A DNA stretch of 64,000 bases from Flavobacteriaceae bacterium CG2_30_31_66 (GTDB lineage Bacteria; Bacteroidota; Bacteroidia; Flavobacteriales; Flavobacteriaceae): NCBI GenBank assembly GCA_001873065.1, contig MNYM01000037.1:1-64000 (forward strand), given 5' to 3'. Shown in pieces: positions 8,402-16,181 of the stretch. Each line of letters starts with the position of its first letter. The stretch's first letter is position 1. The position numbers and the translations under genes were made by a program. A model generated the notes under the pieces. It searched no databases, had not been told where the DNA came from, and saw only the letters and a list, made by a program, of their open reading frames with translations.

Positions 8402-9154
8402 ATGAAAGCAACCATAGAATATAATTCCAGAAAAATTCAAATTGACGTTTCAAAACCCATTGACATTTCAATCGCAATTGATCCTCAAAAAAAAACCGTA
8501 AATGCTTGGTATATTGAGGATCCAAAAATTTTTCCACAAGAATTTGATGGTGAAAAAATACTCGTTTCTGAAGGAGCTGTTGTCAATTTTAACAATATTC
8601 ATTTCAATCCACATTCGCACATTACACATACAGAATGTGTGGGTCATATCACCGAAAAAATTCATTCTGTAAATCAAAATTTAAAACATTATTTCTTTGT
8701 AGCTGAGTTAGTTACAGTTGCTCCAGAATTAGAAGGAGAAGATTTTGTGATTTCGGAAAAGCAACTAAAAACCGCTCTCAAAAAGAAAAAACGAGATGCT
8801 GTGATTATTAGAACATTGCCAAACTTGAGAAGTGATAAAAAGGGAATGAGATATTCCAACACCAATCCACCTTATTTATTAGAAGAAACAGCTATTTATT
8901 TGAGAGAAAAAGGCATTAAACATTTGTTGGTTGATTTGCCTTCTGTGGATAAAGAAAAAGATGGAGGCGAATTATTAGCACACAACGCTTTTTGGAATAC
9001 TTCAGGCGAAATTAGAATGGATGCTACTATTACTGAGTTTATTTATGTGTCAAATAAAGTGAAAGATGGAGAATATTTATTGAATTTAATGATTGCACCT
9101 TTTGAAAATGATGCCACTCCAAGTAAGCCAATTTTATATGAAATTTTATCATAA
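8402..9154 (+). CDS. Cyclase family protein (kynurenine formamidase-like fold)
   Basis: A 250-residue protein related to the cyclase/kynurenine formamidase superfamily, metal-dependent hydrolases. The usual metal-binding 'HxGTHxD' motif appears here as the His-rich 'HFNPHSHITHTECVGHI', so the last Asp is not conserved and the activity may differ. Other recognisable parts are 'VIIRTLPN', 'NTNPPYLLEETAIYLREKGIKHLLVDLPSVDKEKDGG' in two pieces, and a C-terminal 'NLMIAPFENDATPSKPILYE'. It is preceded by a TATCTTTG element (8360-8367) that may be its own -7 box. It follows hemW on the same strand. Substrate unknown. Confidence 0.75.
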   Translation: MKATIEYNSRKIQIDVSKPIDISIAIDPQKKTVNAWYIEDPKIFPQEFDGEKILVSEGAVVNFNNIHFNPHSHITHTECVGHITEKIHSVNQNLKHYFFVAELVTVAPELEGEDFVISEKQLKTALKKKKRDAVIIRTLPNLRSDKKGMRYSNTNPPYLLEETAIYLREKGIKHLLVDLPSVDKEKDGGELLAHNAFWNTSGEIRMDATITEFIYVSNKVKDGEYLLNLMIAPFENDATPSKPILYEILS

Positions 9155-9181
9155 AGCTATTGACTTTTCGCCTAAAGCTCT

Positions 9182-10162
9182 TTAAAACCACCTTTTTCTT
9201 CTAAAATACCAGATACTTAGCAAAGCAATCACAAACATAATTCCTAATAAAAGAAAATACCCATTTTCAAATTTCAATTCGGGCATGTTTTCAAAATTCA
9301 TTCCATAAATGCCTGCTAAAAATGTCAATGGAATAAAAATTCCAGACAAAATAGTCAACGTTTTCATAACTTCATTCAAACGATGACCTTGAATACTGAA
9401 AATTAGGTTTATTTTACTTTCCAATTCTTGCAATTCAAAATCGATATTGGTAATTAAATTATTGATTTGCTCTTTGAGTTCACTAAAATATTTAGTGTTA
9501 AAACCTTTTATTTCAATGTTTTCGAGTTTCATGACAACATCTCTCAAACTCAAAGTTGCTTTTTTAAAGTTGAATAATTCCTGTTTTCTCACTTCAACCA
9601 ATGATGTAAAAGCAGGTGTTGGTTTGATATTTGTGATGTTCAAGGTCTCGGAGCTAATAATAGCATTTTTTTGATAGGTCTCTAAATAATTATCCACAAT
9701 CGATTCCAATAATAAAAACAACAAATAATCGCTTTTTTTCTTTCTTACTACTCCTTTATTTGTCTCAATTCGCTCACGAATCCAACCAAAATAATCGCCT
9801 TTTTTTTCTTGAACACTCCATAAAAAATTGGTCGAAACCATAAAAATGATTTGTTCAGAATTCAAATAACGATTTTCTGTTTTTAAAACACGAATTGTTA
9901 AAAAAATCAAATTATCCAATAAAATTACTTTGTTTGGATGCGCTTCATCACTCAATAATTTAAGAAGAAAATCATCTAAATTTGAATTAAAAACAACAGT
10001 TTTTAGGTCGTCTTTAAAGTTTAAACCATAGGTATTTAACCATTTGATTTCCTCTCCATCATTAGATAAATGAATATCAGCAATCGATGAAAAAGTAGAT
10101 TTTTCATACTTTTTTGGAGCATACGTTATTAATGATGTTTGGTTAAGAAAATTAGCTTCCAT
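9182..10162 (-). CDS. corA: CorA family magnesium/divalent cation transporter
   Basis: A 326-residue inner-membrane protein with a long cytoplasmic domain and two C-terminal transmembrane helices (about 'LTILSGIFIPLTFLAGIYGMN' minus its last residue, and 'GYFLLLGIMFVIALLSIWYF'). The signature 'YGMNFENMPEL' after the first helix is the CorA selectivity loop, and 'FRRKRWF' is the typical basic C-terminus. It would form a pentameric Mg2+ or Co2+ channel. I use the ATG at 10162 (MEANFLNQTS); a TTG two codons earlier is the alternative. It is convergent with the cyclase gene and divergent from the YjbR-like gene. Confidence 0.9.
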   Translation of the reverse strand: MEANFLNQTSLITYAPKKYEKSTFSSIADIHLSNDGEEIKWLNTYGLNFKDDLKTVVFNSNLDDFLLKLLSDEAHPNKVILLDNLIFLTIRVLKTENRYLNSEQIIFMVSTNFLWSVQEKKGDYFGWIRERIETNKGVVRKKKSDYLLFLLLESIVDNYLETYQKNAIISSETLNITNIKPTPAFTSLVEVRKQELFNFKKATLSLRDVVMKLENIEIKGFNTKYFSELKEQINNLITNIDFELQELESKINLIFSIQGHRLNEVMKTLTILSGIFIPLTFLAGIYGMNFENMPELKFENGYFLLLGIMFVIALLSIWYFRRKRWF

Positions 10163-10242
10163 ATTCAAAAGAATTGTATTTTTGAAACGAAAGATACTTT
10201 TTTTTGTTGGTATTTTTATTGTTTTTTTAAAATCAATCTTTT

Positions 10243-10611
10243 ATGCATATTGAACAATTTCGAGACGTTTGTTTGTTAAAAAAAGGCGTTTCTGAACATT
10301 TTCCTTTTGATGAAGTGACATTGGTTTTCAAAGTGATGGGAAAAATGTTTGCCTTAGCTGGTTTGGACGATTGGGAAAAAGGCAATCAAAAAATCAATTT
10401 AAAATGCGATCCAGAATGGGCAATTGAATTGCGCGAAGAATATGAAGGAATCAATGCTGGATATCACATGAATAAAAAATTATGGAATACAGTTGCCTTA
10501 AATTCCGCAGATGTTTCTGATGAATTGGCAATAAAACTCATCAATCATTCTTATGATTTGGTCGTAAAAGGACTATCAAAAAAAGTACAAAAAGAGTTAG
10601 AAGATTTGTAA
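10243..10611 (+). CDS. MmcQ/YjbR family protein
   Basis: A 122-residue protein of the MmcQ/YjbR family, which has a double-wing DNA-binding-like fold but no proven general function. Matching features are the N-terminal 'CLLKKGVSEHFPFDE', the central 'VFKVMGKMFAL' strand pair, 'NLKCDPEWAIELREEY', and the 'GYHMNKKLWNTVAL' segment followed by a C-terminal helix. Length is typical. It lies 38 bases upstream of the epimerase gene on the same strand and may be co-transcribed with it, but I see no functional link. Confidence 0.85.
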   Translation: MHIEQFRDVCLLKKGVSEHFPFDEVTLVFKVMGKMFALAGLDDWEKGNQKINLKCDPEWAIELREEYEGINAGYHMNKKLWNTVALNSADVSDELAIKLINHSYDLVVKGLSKKVQKELEDL

Positions 10612-10649
10612 ATTGATGATTCAAATTTTAAATTAAATTCAATAAAAAA

Positions 10650-11660
10650 GTGAGTTCACATACGTTTGTTTGTATAGATGCCCATACTTGCGGAAATCCT
10701 GTAAGAGTGATTAAAAGTGGAGGTCCTGATTTGGTGGGGAAAACCATGAATGAAAAAAGACTTCATTTTTTGCAAGAATTCGATTGGATTCGCAAAGGTT
10801 TGATGTTCGAACCAAGAGGACATGACATGATGAGTGGAAGTATTTTATATCCTCCTCACAATCCAGAAAATGATTTTGCTATTTTATTTATTGAAACTTC
10901 AGGTTGTTTGCCCATGTGTGGTCATGGCACAATTGGCACCATTACCATTGCTATTGAAGAAGGTTTAATCACTCCAAAAACTCCTGGCAAAATCAAAATG
11001 GAAGCTCCTGCAGGTTTGGTAGAGATTGAATATTCCATGAAAAATGATAAAGTTGAATGGGTGAAACTCACCAATGTAAAAAGTTATTTAGCTGCTGAAA
11101 ATTTAACGATTGATTGTCCAGAATTGGGAGAAATTACGTTTGATGTTTCTTACGGAGGAAATTTTTATGCAATCGTGGATCCTCAGAAAAACTTTTCAGG
11201 AATTCAAGATTTTACGGCTTCAAAAATTGTTCAATATTCGCAAGTTGTTAGAGAACGCATCAACCAAAAATATCCAAATTGGTTTGTGCATCCTGAAAAT
11301 GAAAGCATCAAAAATGTAACGCATTTATTGTGGACAGGAACTCCAATCAACCAAACGTCACATGGAAGAAATGCTGTTTTTTATGGTGACAAAGCCATTG
11401 ATAGAAGTCCTTGCGGAACAGGAACTTCAGCAAGATTGGCACAATTATATGCCAAAGGAAAATTGAAAATTGGTGAAAAATTCATTCATGAAAGTTTTAT
11501 TGGAAGCACTTTTATAGGTTGTGTAGAACAAGAAACTACGATTGGTGGAAAGTTAGCAATCATTCCAAGTATTCAAGGTTGGGCAAAAATCTATGGGCAC
11601 AATATCATCACCATTGATACAGATGATGATCCGTATGCATTTGGTTTTAGTGTAATCTAA
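10650..11660 (+). CDS. Proline racemase family enzyme, probably 4-hydroxyproline 2-epimerase
   Basis: A 336-residue member of the proline racemase superfamily. Both catalytic cysteines are present: Cys90 in 'CLPMCGHGT' and Cys255 in 'RSPCGTGTSA', so it should be an epimerase or racemase rather than a dehydratase, which has Thr at the second site. The next gene encodes a D-amino-acid dehydrogenase-like enzyme. The pair fits conversion of trans-4-hydroxy-L-proline to cis-4-hydroxy-D-proline and then its oxidation. The start is GTG at 10650 (MSSHTFVCIDAHTCGNP), which matches the family N-terminus. Proline racemase activity is the alternative. Confidence 0.85.
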   Translation: MSSHTFVCIDAHTCGNPVRVIKSGGPDLVGKTMNEKRLHFLQEFDWIRKGLMFEPRGHDMMSGSILYPPHNPENDFAILFIETSGCLPMCGHGTIGTITIAIEEGLITPKTPGKIKMEAPAGLVEIEYSMKNDKVEWVKLTNVKSYLAAENLTIDCPELGEITFDVSYGGNFYAIVDPQKNFSGIQDFTASKIVQYSQVVRERINQKYPNWFVHPENESIKNVTHLLWTGTPINQTSHGRNAVFYGDKAIDRSPCGTGTSARLAQLYAKGKLKIGEKFIHESFIGSTFIGCVEQETTIGGKLAIIPSIQGWAKIYGHNIITIDTDDDPYAFGFSVI

Positions 11661-11675
11661 TTTGATATTTTTAAA

Positions 11676-12923
11676 ATGAGTAAAAATGTAATTATCATTG
11701 GTGGTGGAATCATAGGTTTATCCTCTGCTTATTATCTCCAAAAAGAAGGTCATCAAGTTACAGTTATTGACCAATCTGATTTTTCAAGTGGCGCTTCTTA
11801 TGTGAATGCAGGATATATTTCGCCAAGTCATATTGTTTCTTTGGCTGCTCCTGGCATGATTTCAAAAGGAATCAAATGGATGTTCAATCCAGCAAGTCCA
11901 TTTTATGTAAAACCGAGATTGGAGCCTGATTTTTTAAAATGGGCATTGGCTTTTAAAAAATCGGCAACTGCTTTAAAAGTGGAAAAATCAATGCCTGTTA
12001 TCAAAGATATTACTGTGTTCAGCAGACAATTGTTTGAAGAAATGTATGCATCTAAAGAATTCGATTTCTTTTATGAACACAAAGGTTTGATGATGTATTA
12101 CAAAACGGAAAAAGCTGGTGAAGAAGAATGGAATGTTGGAAAAAAGGCCATTGATTTGGGTTTGAAAGTCGAAAATTTGTCTAAAGAAGAAGTGCAGAGA
12201 ATTGAAAAAAATATCGATTTGAATATCAAAGGCGCTGTGTATTATCATTCAGATGCGCACATGACTCCCAATGAATTTATGCCACAATTAAAAAAATATT
12301 TAGAAAACAAAGGTGTTGTGATTCAAACAAATAAAATTGTTGAAGATATTATTTTTATAGGTGATAAAATTAGGTCAGTTCGTGTGAATCAAGAAAATTT
12401 TAGTGCAGATGAATTTGTATTTGCTACAGGTTCTTGGACACAGAATTTTGTCAAAAAACTAGGTTTGAATATTTCTATTCAAGCAGGAAAAGGCTATCGA
12501 ATTAATGTGGAAAGACCCACCAATATTAGCATTCCAGGAATTTTGATGGAAGCAAAAGTGGCAGTAACTCCCATGAACGGATTTACGCGTTTTGCAGGAA
12601 CTATGGAAATTGGCGGCATCAATCACCACATCAATCCTGTACGTGTAAATGCGATTGCAAAAGCAGCTGAAAATTATTATGCTGATTTGAAAATCAATCA
12701 AGAAGAAAAAGCAGCAGCGCAATGTGGTTTGCGACCTTGTTCTCCTGATGGATTGCCTTATATTGGAAAATCAGCCAAATTTAAAAACGCCACTTTTGCA
12801 ACAGGTCATGCCATGATGGGTTGGAGTTTGGGACCTGCAACTGGAAAATTGGTTTCGGAAATTATTTCAGATAAAAAAACATCTTTAGATGTAAGTCCTT
12901 TTCATGTGGATCGAAAGTTTTGA
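11676..12923 (+). CDS. FAD-dependent D-amino-acid (probably D-hydroxyproline) dehydrogenase
   Basis: A 415-residue DadA/DAO-type flavoprotein. The FAD-binding Rossmann motif is at the N-terminus (VIIIGGGIIGLSSAYYL), followed by 'VNAGYISPSHIVSL', 'FVFATGSWTQNF' and the C-terminal second FAD contact 'TGHAMMGWSLGPATGKL'. It starts 15 bases after the epimerase stop, so the two genes form a small operon. In hydroxyproline breakdown this enzyme would make 1-pyrroline-4-hydroxy-2-carboxylate. The later steps (deaminase, 2-oxoglutarate semialdehyde dehydrogenase) are not in the window. A generic D-amino-acid dehydrogenase is possible. Confidence 0.85.
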   Translation: MSKNVIIIGGGIIGLSSAYYLQKEGHQVTVIDQSDFSSGASYVNAGYISPSHIVSLAAPGMISKGIKWMFNPASPFYVKPRLEPDFLKWALAFKKSATALKVEKSMPVIKDITVFSRQLFEEMYASKEFDFFYEHKGLMMYYKTEKAGEEEWNVGKKAIDLGLKVENLSKEEVQRIEKNIDLNIKGAVYYHSDAHMTPNEFMPQLKKYLENKGVVIQTNKIVEDIIFIGDKIRSVRVNQENFSADEFVFATGSWTQNFVKKLGLNISIQAGKGYRINVERPTNISIPGILMEAKVAVTPMNGFTRFAGTMEIGGINHHINPVRVNAIAKAAENYYADLKINQEEKAAAQCGLRPCSPDGLPYIGKSAKFKNATFATGHAMMGWSLGPATGKLVSEIISDKKTSLDVSPFHVDRKF

Positions 12924-12988
12924 GGGTGAGGGTTGTTTTGAGTGTTGATTTGGGTTATAGATTGCGAATTTGTTCTATTGGATTCATA

Positions 12989-13288
12989 TTACCTAATCTT
13001 TAAAGAATCAGGATTTTGTCTACTATCCCACAAAGTATGAACAATAATCGTTTCAGTTGTTTCTTCATAAAACAAAATATAGTCGCCAATGATAAATCCT
13101 CTTACTGATGCAATCTCTGTTTTTATACCCAAATCAGGATGTTGTAAAACCAATTGAAGTTCTTTATTAAATTTTCGATACAATTTTTCAGAATAAACTT
13201 TGCTTTTATTTCTTTCAGCATAAAACTCCATAATTTGAACGAGTCTTATTTTTGCTCTATGTGACCAAATTATTTTACGCTGAGCCAC
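12989..13288 (-). CDS. RelE/ParE family toxin
   Basis: A 99-residue protein with the ParE/RelE fold pattern: N-terminal 'IIWSHRAKIRLVQIMEFYAERN', a helix-rich middle, then the strands 'GFIIGDYILFYEETTETIIVHTLWDSRQNPD', of which the last part 'WDSRQNP' is the usual toxin C-terminal motif. ParE-type toxins poison gyrase while RelE types cut mRNA; 'DSRQNP' favours the ParE branch. The start is GTG at 13288, overlapping the antitoxin gene by 19 bases, a typical translational coupling. First element of the accessory island. Confidence 0.85.
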   Translation of the reverse strand: MAQRKIIWSHRAKIRLVQIMEFYAERNKSKVYSEKLYRKFNKELQLVLQHPDLGIKTEIASVRGFIIGDYILFYEETTETIIVHTLWDSRQNPDSLKIR

Positions 13289-13506
13289 TCTTGAATTTCT
13301 TTGTCAAGTTCCTTTTCACTGAAAATCAAGCCGCTTTCAACTTCTTTTTTGGATGCCATAATATCTTCTTTTTGCTGATCAGTTAGCATAAGAATTTCAT
13401 TATTGGTCTTTGAATCAAGAATTACTTTGATTGCTTTTAGAAATGAAATATCATCAATTTCTGATATCTTATGTATGAGTACATTTTTTAAATCTGATGT
13501 TGTCAT
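13270..13506 (-). CDS. Antitoxin of the ParE/RelE-type pair
   Basis: A 78-residue acidic protein starting at the ATG at 13506 (MTTSDLKNVLIHKISEIDD). The upstream frame to 13557 has no protein-like character, so I use the shorter form. The N-terminal half is helical ('ISFLKAIKVILDSK') and the C-terminal half ('MASKKEVESGLIFSEKELDKEIQEW') is the 'K/E-rich, EIQEWL' type seen in flavobacterial antitoxins paired with ParE toxins. It precedes the toxin gene and overlaps its start. It should bind and neutralise the toxin and probably repress its own promoter. Confidence 0.8.
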   Translation of the reverse strand: MTTSDLKNVLIHKISEIDDISFLKAIKVILDSKTNNEILMLTDQQKEDIMASKKEVESGLIFSEKELDKEIQEWLSVK

Positions 13507-13747
13507 TTCATTGTATTTTAATTTGTATAAGACTAAAAAATTTATTTTTAATTTCAATCATTTAATAATACGAAGGCTTTCTTTAAAAGCCTAAAAAAAT
13601 TTTCAAAACAAATCACTAACAATTACATTCAATTCATTTTCAACTATTGCATCATTTTTTTTATAAACTTTCGTCTGTTCATTTTTGTCTGTCTAAAATT
13701 TAGGCATTCTTTTTCTTTTTATAAATTTAATAAAGTATTCTAAGATT

Positions 13748-13827
13748 CGCTAACGCGAGCGTCTCGCTCGTGGTTTTCTATTTATGAGTATTATTTTTTT
13801 AGCACAAGCGAGACGTTTGTGCTAGCG
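13748..13827. repeat. 80-bp inverted-repeat element (CGCTA...GAGCGTCTCGCT arms)
   Basis: The left arm (13748-13772) begins CGCTAACGCGAGCGTCTCGC and ends TCGTG; the right arm (13803-13827) is its imperfect inverse complement, ending GTGCTAGCG. The arms are about 25 bases and match at roughly 20 positions, around a 30-base A/T-rich centre. It stands out as G/C-rich in an A/T-rich stretch. The layout is that of a REP doublet or MITE. It lies between the antitoxin gene and the restriction-enzyme remnant. Confidence 0.75.
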
Positions 13828-13844
13828 GGAAAAAAAATTATATG

Positions 13845-14417
13845 TTACCCATCTATTAGATTTGGATCATTATCCATAAAAGCTTCAAAAGCACCAACAG
13901 GAGAAAAATCGATATTTATTGTATTGTAATCATCCATATTTCTCCAAAGTCGAACTGAATCAGTATCTTTTTTCTGTAACCATTCTCTGGTAATTAGCTT
14001 TCTCTCTTTTAATCCTAAAACTTCAATTAATAGCCATTGTCCTAAAGCATTTTGTCCGTACTTTTTACCAAATTCATCTCTTTCTGTATTGCTTCCTGAC
14101 TGAAAATTTTTCAAATTATCTCCGGTAATCAAACAGGGAATTCTTTTACCATTTGGTAATTGGAGATGAAAACGAACTTCTGGTCTAATTTCCTTATTAT
14201 TTTTCAGAAGCTTTCTCTGCTCCATTACTTCAAAAATATTTTTAACAAAAAAATTTGGATATTTTTCGTGAAATTGTTTAGGTATTGGAATATATACTTC
14301 GTTCAATGGTCTTGGGGTATCTATTTGATTCGGATTTTTTGGAGCGCCATTCCAAGCATTTAGTCCTGACTTTTCTTCAACTTCCTTTGTTTTATATGAG
14401 TATAGTGAATATTTATA
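13845..14417 (-). pseudogene. 3' remnant of an NgoFVII-like type II restriction endonuclease
   Basis: The minus-strand frame is open from a stop at 14418-14420 down to 13845, about 190 codons, but has no ATG start in this stretch; the only start-like codon is a TTG at 14304-14306. The translation begins 'LYSYKTKEVEEKSGLNAWNG' and contains 'NEVYIPIPKQFHEKYP', 'ALGQWLLIEVLGLKE' and 'TREWLQKKDTDSVRLW'. This matches my memory of the C-terminal B3-like DNA-recognition domain of NgoFVII-family enzymes. The phospholipase-D-type nuclease domain expected upstream is absent; that space is taken by an unrelated gene. So the DNA-reading part survives without the cutting part. No methyltransferase partner is in the window. 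Confidence 0.6.
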
Positions 14418-14622
14418 TTATTTTAATTTCAAGTTTAATAATTATATCACAATCTCTACACTTAATTAAAGTATTTTCATCTATTACAAAGTTTTTTAAG
14501 TTTATATCAAGTTCTTCTAGAAGGTTTACATCACAAACAGGACAATTTATTGAATCACACATATCAAGTTTGATTGGTGGAGGCATGACTGAAGCTATTT
14601 CTATTTTATATGATTCTAACAT
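14413..14622 (-). CDS. Small zinc-ribbon-like protein, unknown
   Basis: A 69-residue protein with two CxxC knuckles, 'NCPVCDVN' and 'KCRDCDII', 28 residues apart, the arrangement of a zinc ribbon. An extra Cys lies in 'KLDMCDSIN'. It starts with ATG at 14622, overlapping the stop of the upstream DUF3883 gene by 7 bases, so the two are almost certainly translated together. Its 3' end touches the restriction-enzyme remnant. Function is unknown; a nucleic-acid or protein contact for the nuclease-like neighbour is an inference from coupling. Confidence 0.6.
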   Translation of the reverse strand: MLESYKIEIASVMPPPIKLDMCDSINCPVCDVNLLEELDINLKNFVIDENTLIKCRDCDIIIKLEIKII

Positions 14623-15371
14623 ATATCAGATAATAAATGATATTCAATAACTGGTTTTGAAATTCTTTCTTCTTTCTTAAACTTTAGATTATTTGCGGGA
14701 TTTTCAATATTCAAAAAAACTGGCAAATCATTCATATTTAAAACTAAAGTTATAAAATAATAATTTTTATATTCTAATGCTTTATTATATTCATTTTCAG
14801 TCATTCTAAATCTACCTTTACTTGCTCTAATTCCTTTAACTTCTGCTAAATATAAACTGTCATTTACATTAATTTGAAAGTCATATCCATCTCCAAATAA
14901 CCTTGCATCTTCTAAAATTCCATTTTTAAATTGGTCAATAGAATTGAAATTATTCATAAAATAAAGTTCAGCTTCTAATCCAGTCTCTTGTAATTTTTTA
15001 AATCTTGATTTTACAATTGGAGTTACTTCAACAAATATTTCTTTGATTTTGTAATTTTCTTTTAGATATAATTTAACAATATTTGCATATCCTTTCGCAT
15101 TTTCATTTCCAAATAGACTATCAATCAAATATTTTCGATGAATGTATGCATCACCTTTTTGCCACCAACCTTTTCTTCCATTATTGAAAAATGGATCAAA
15201 CAAATCCATTCTATTTTTTACAGTACTTCCAGTTTCAACAATACCAATCTTAACAAAATAATCAAAAAATGAACTTTTGGTAGAATATCCAAATTCTTTT
15301 ATAAATTCATTGTCAAATTTAGCCAAGCCATAGCCCAAAAGATTTAGAATTTCATAATTTTCATGTTTCAT
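14616..15371 (-). CDS. DUF3883 (PD-(D/E)XK nuclease-like) protein
   Basis: A 251-residue protein. The C-terminal half carries a DUF3883-type core that looks like a PD-(D/E)XK nuclease: Glu134 in 'GLEAELYF', Asp164 in 'GDGYDFQI', and Glu177-Val-Lys179 in 'LAEVKGIR', followed by 'MTENEYNKA'. The N-terminal half (about 20-110, with 'GYSTKSSFFDYFVKIGI' and 'DLFDPFFNNGRKGWWQKGD') is a domain I do not recognise. DUF3883 domains occur in restriction and defence loci. The gene is the middle of a tight three-gene cassette: 4 bases after the upstream small gene, and overlapping the zinc-ribbon gene. The target is unknown. Confidence 0.65.
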   Translation of the reverse strand: MKHENYEILNLLGYGLAKFDNEFIKEFGYSTKSSFFDYFVKIGIVETGSTVKNRMDLFDPFFNNGRKGWWQKGDAYIHRKYLIDSLFGNENAKGYANIVKLYLKENYKIKEIFVEVTPIVKSRFKKLQETGLEAELYFMNNFNSIDQFKNGILEDARLFGDGYDFQINVNDSLYLAEVKGIRASKGRFRMTENEYNKALEYKNYYFITLVLNMNDLPVFLNIENPANNLKFKKEERISKPVIEYHLLSDIC

Positions 15372-15375
15372 TATT

Positions 15376-15612
15376 TTAAGATGCTAGTTTTAGGGTTTTG
15401 TTATTAAACTTGGTTTCATTTTCAATTATTAAATCAACAAATTTTTTTACAAATTTTAAAGCATCTTTTTTGTAGTGTTTTGATACTCCGTTATGTATAT
15501 TATGAAGATAGTGTGTTAATACAGCTTTTTCATCCTCAAGAGGTTCAATAAGCCTAATCTGGTATTTTTTATTATCAAATTCCTCAATGCTTATTTTCTC
15601 ATTCATCAACAT
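15376..15612 (-). CDS. Small protein, first gene of the DUF3883 cassette, unknown
   Basis: A 78-residue protein, 'MLMNEKISIEEFDNKKYQIR' at its start, ending 'FVKKFVDLIIENETKFNNK' plus a short tail. It appears to be all soluble, with one long helix near the C-terminus. The start could also be the second ATG at 15606. It ends 4 bases before the start of the DUF3883 gene, which points to one transcript from here to 14413. I do not recognise the family. Being the first gene it could be a regulator or immunity-like partner, but nothing in the sequence shows this. Confidence 0.5.
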   Translation of the reverse strand: MLMNEKISIEEFDNKKYQIRLIEPLEDEKAVLTHYLHNIHNGVSKHYKKDALKFVKKFVDLIIENETKFNNKTLKLAS

Positions 15613-15792
15613 TTGTCTTTTTTTAAAATTACGACTGCAATTTAAAATAAAATTATATTACTTGTTGTACTTAAAACTATTAAATTTACAAAGGTTTCAA
15701 AAATAATTTTACCCAAAACTATTGTTTAATATTAGTTATTACATAAAACAAACCTCCTCCCAATTCCCTAAAAGCAATCCCCAATATTACAA

Positions 15793-16014
15793 AAATACTT
15801 ACGGAAACATAGGGATGTTATCCGTGATAAATGGAAGTTGTTACGCAATCACAAAAAGTACTTACACTGTGATTGGGAGCAAGTACGTGATGATAGGTAA
15901 GTACTTACGCAACTATTAGGAAGCACTCCGCAAAATCAGGGAAGCACTCCACAATAGTAAGGAAGCACTCCGCAATGATAGGGAAGTACTTACGCAATCA
16001 CTGGGAAGCACTCC
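15793..16014 (+). repeat. Tandem array of about ten degenerate 21-bp repeats
   Basis: Units follow the pattern AAGyACTymCGCAAtnatagg. Five consecutive units from 15899 keep an exact 21-base step (15899, 15920, 15941, 15962, 15983); the upstream units are more diverged. Because 21 is seven codons, one frame reads as heptads (SxYxxIG before a TAG at 15917-15919, then EALRKIR, EALHNSK, EALRNDR after it). I could not show that it is translated. The array fills most of the gene-free gap between the DUF3883 cassette and the gene at 16182. Confidence 0.75.
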
Positions 16015-16084
16015 TTATTAACAAATCAGCAAAACTTATTAACAATAATTGCTAACGCAAGGCTTTGTATTGTATTTTTAGCCC

Positions 16085-16138
16085 GTAAGAACGCCAATAC
16101 GTTTGCATGCTACTGAAACCGCAACTTCGTATTCTTAC
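16085..16138 (+). other. Inverted repeat in the leader region of the gene at 16182
   Basis: GTAAGAA (16085-16091) and ATACG (16097-16101) together complement CGTATTCTTAC (16128-16138), with a 5-base bulge on the left arm. It lies between the repeat array and the start codon, where an RNA hairpin could affect expression. No poly-T follows, so it is not a terminator. Confidence 0.35.
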
Positions 16139-16181
16139 CACATGAAAAAGTAATCGTATTATTAATTTTAAATAAATTGCC

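Noticed and set aside
8402..9154. Kynurenine formamidase of a tryptophan-degradation pathway
   Set aside because: The metal-binding motif is altered and no kynurenine-pathway genes are nearby, so only the superfamily is assigned.
13571..13592. AGGCTTT-CTTT-AAAAGCCT hairpin as terminator
   Set aside because: Stem of only 7-8 bp and no T-run on the downstream side of either strand; it precedes the antitoxin start rather than following a gene.
15793..16014. Possible CRISPR array
   Set aside because: Units are adjacent with no unique spacers of 25-40 bases between them, are too short and diverged, and there are no cas genes in the window.
16040..16145. Integron attC-like site suggested by GCTAACGC near the gene cassette
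   Set aside because: No matching RYYYAAC/GTTRRRY pair or imperfect palindrome with the right spacing could be found, and no integrase gene is visible.
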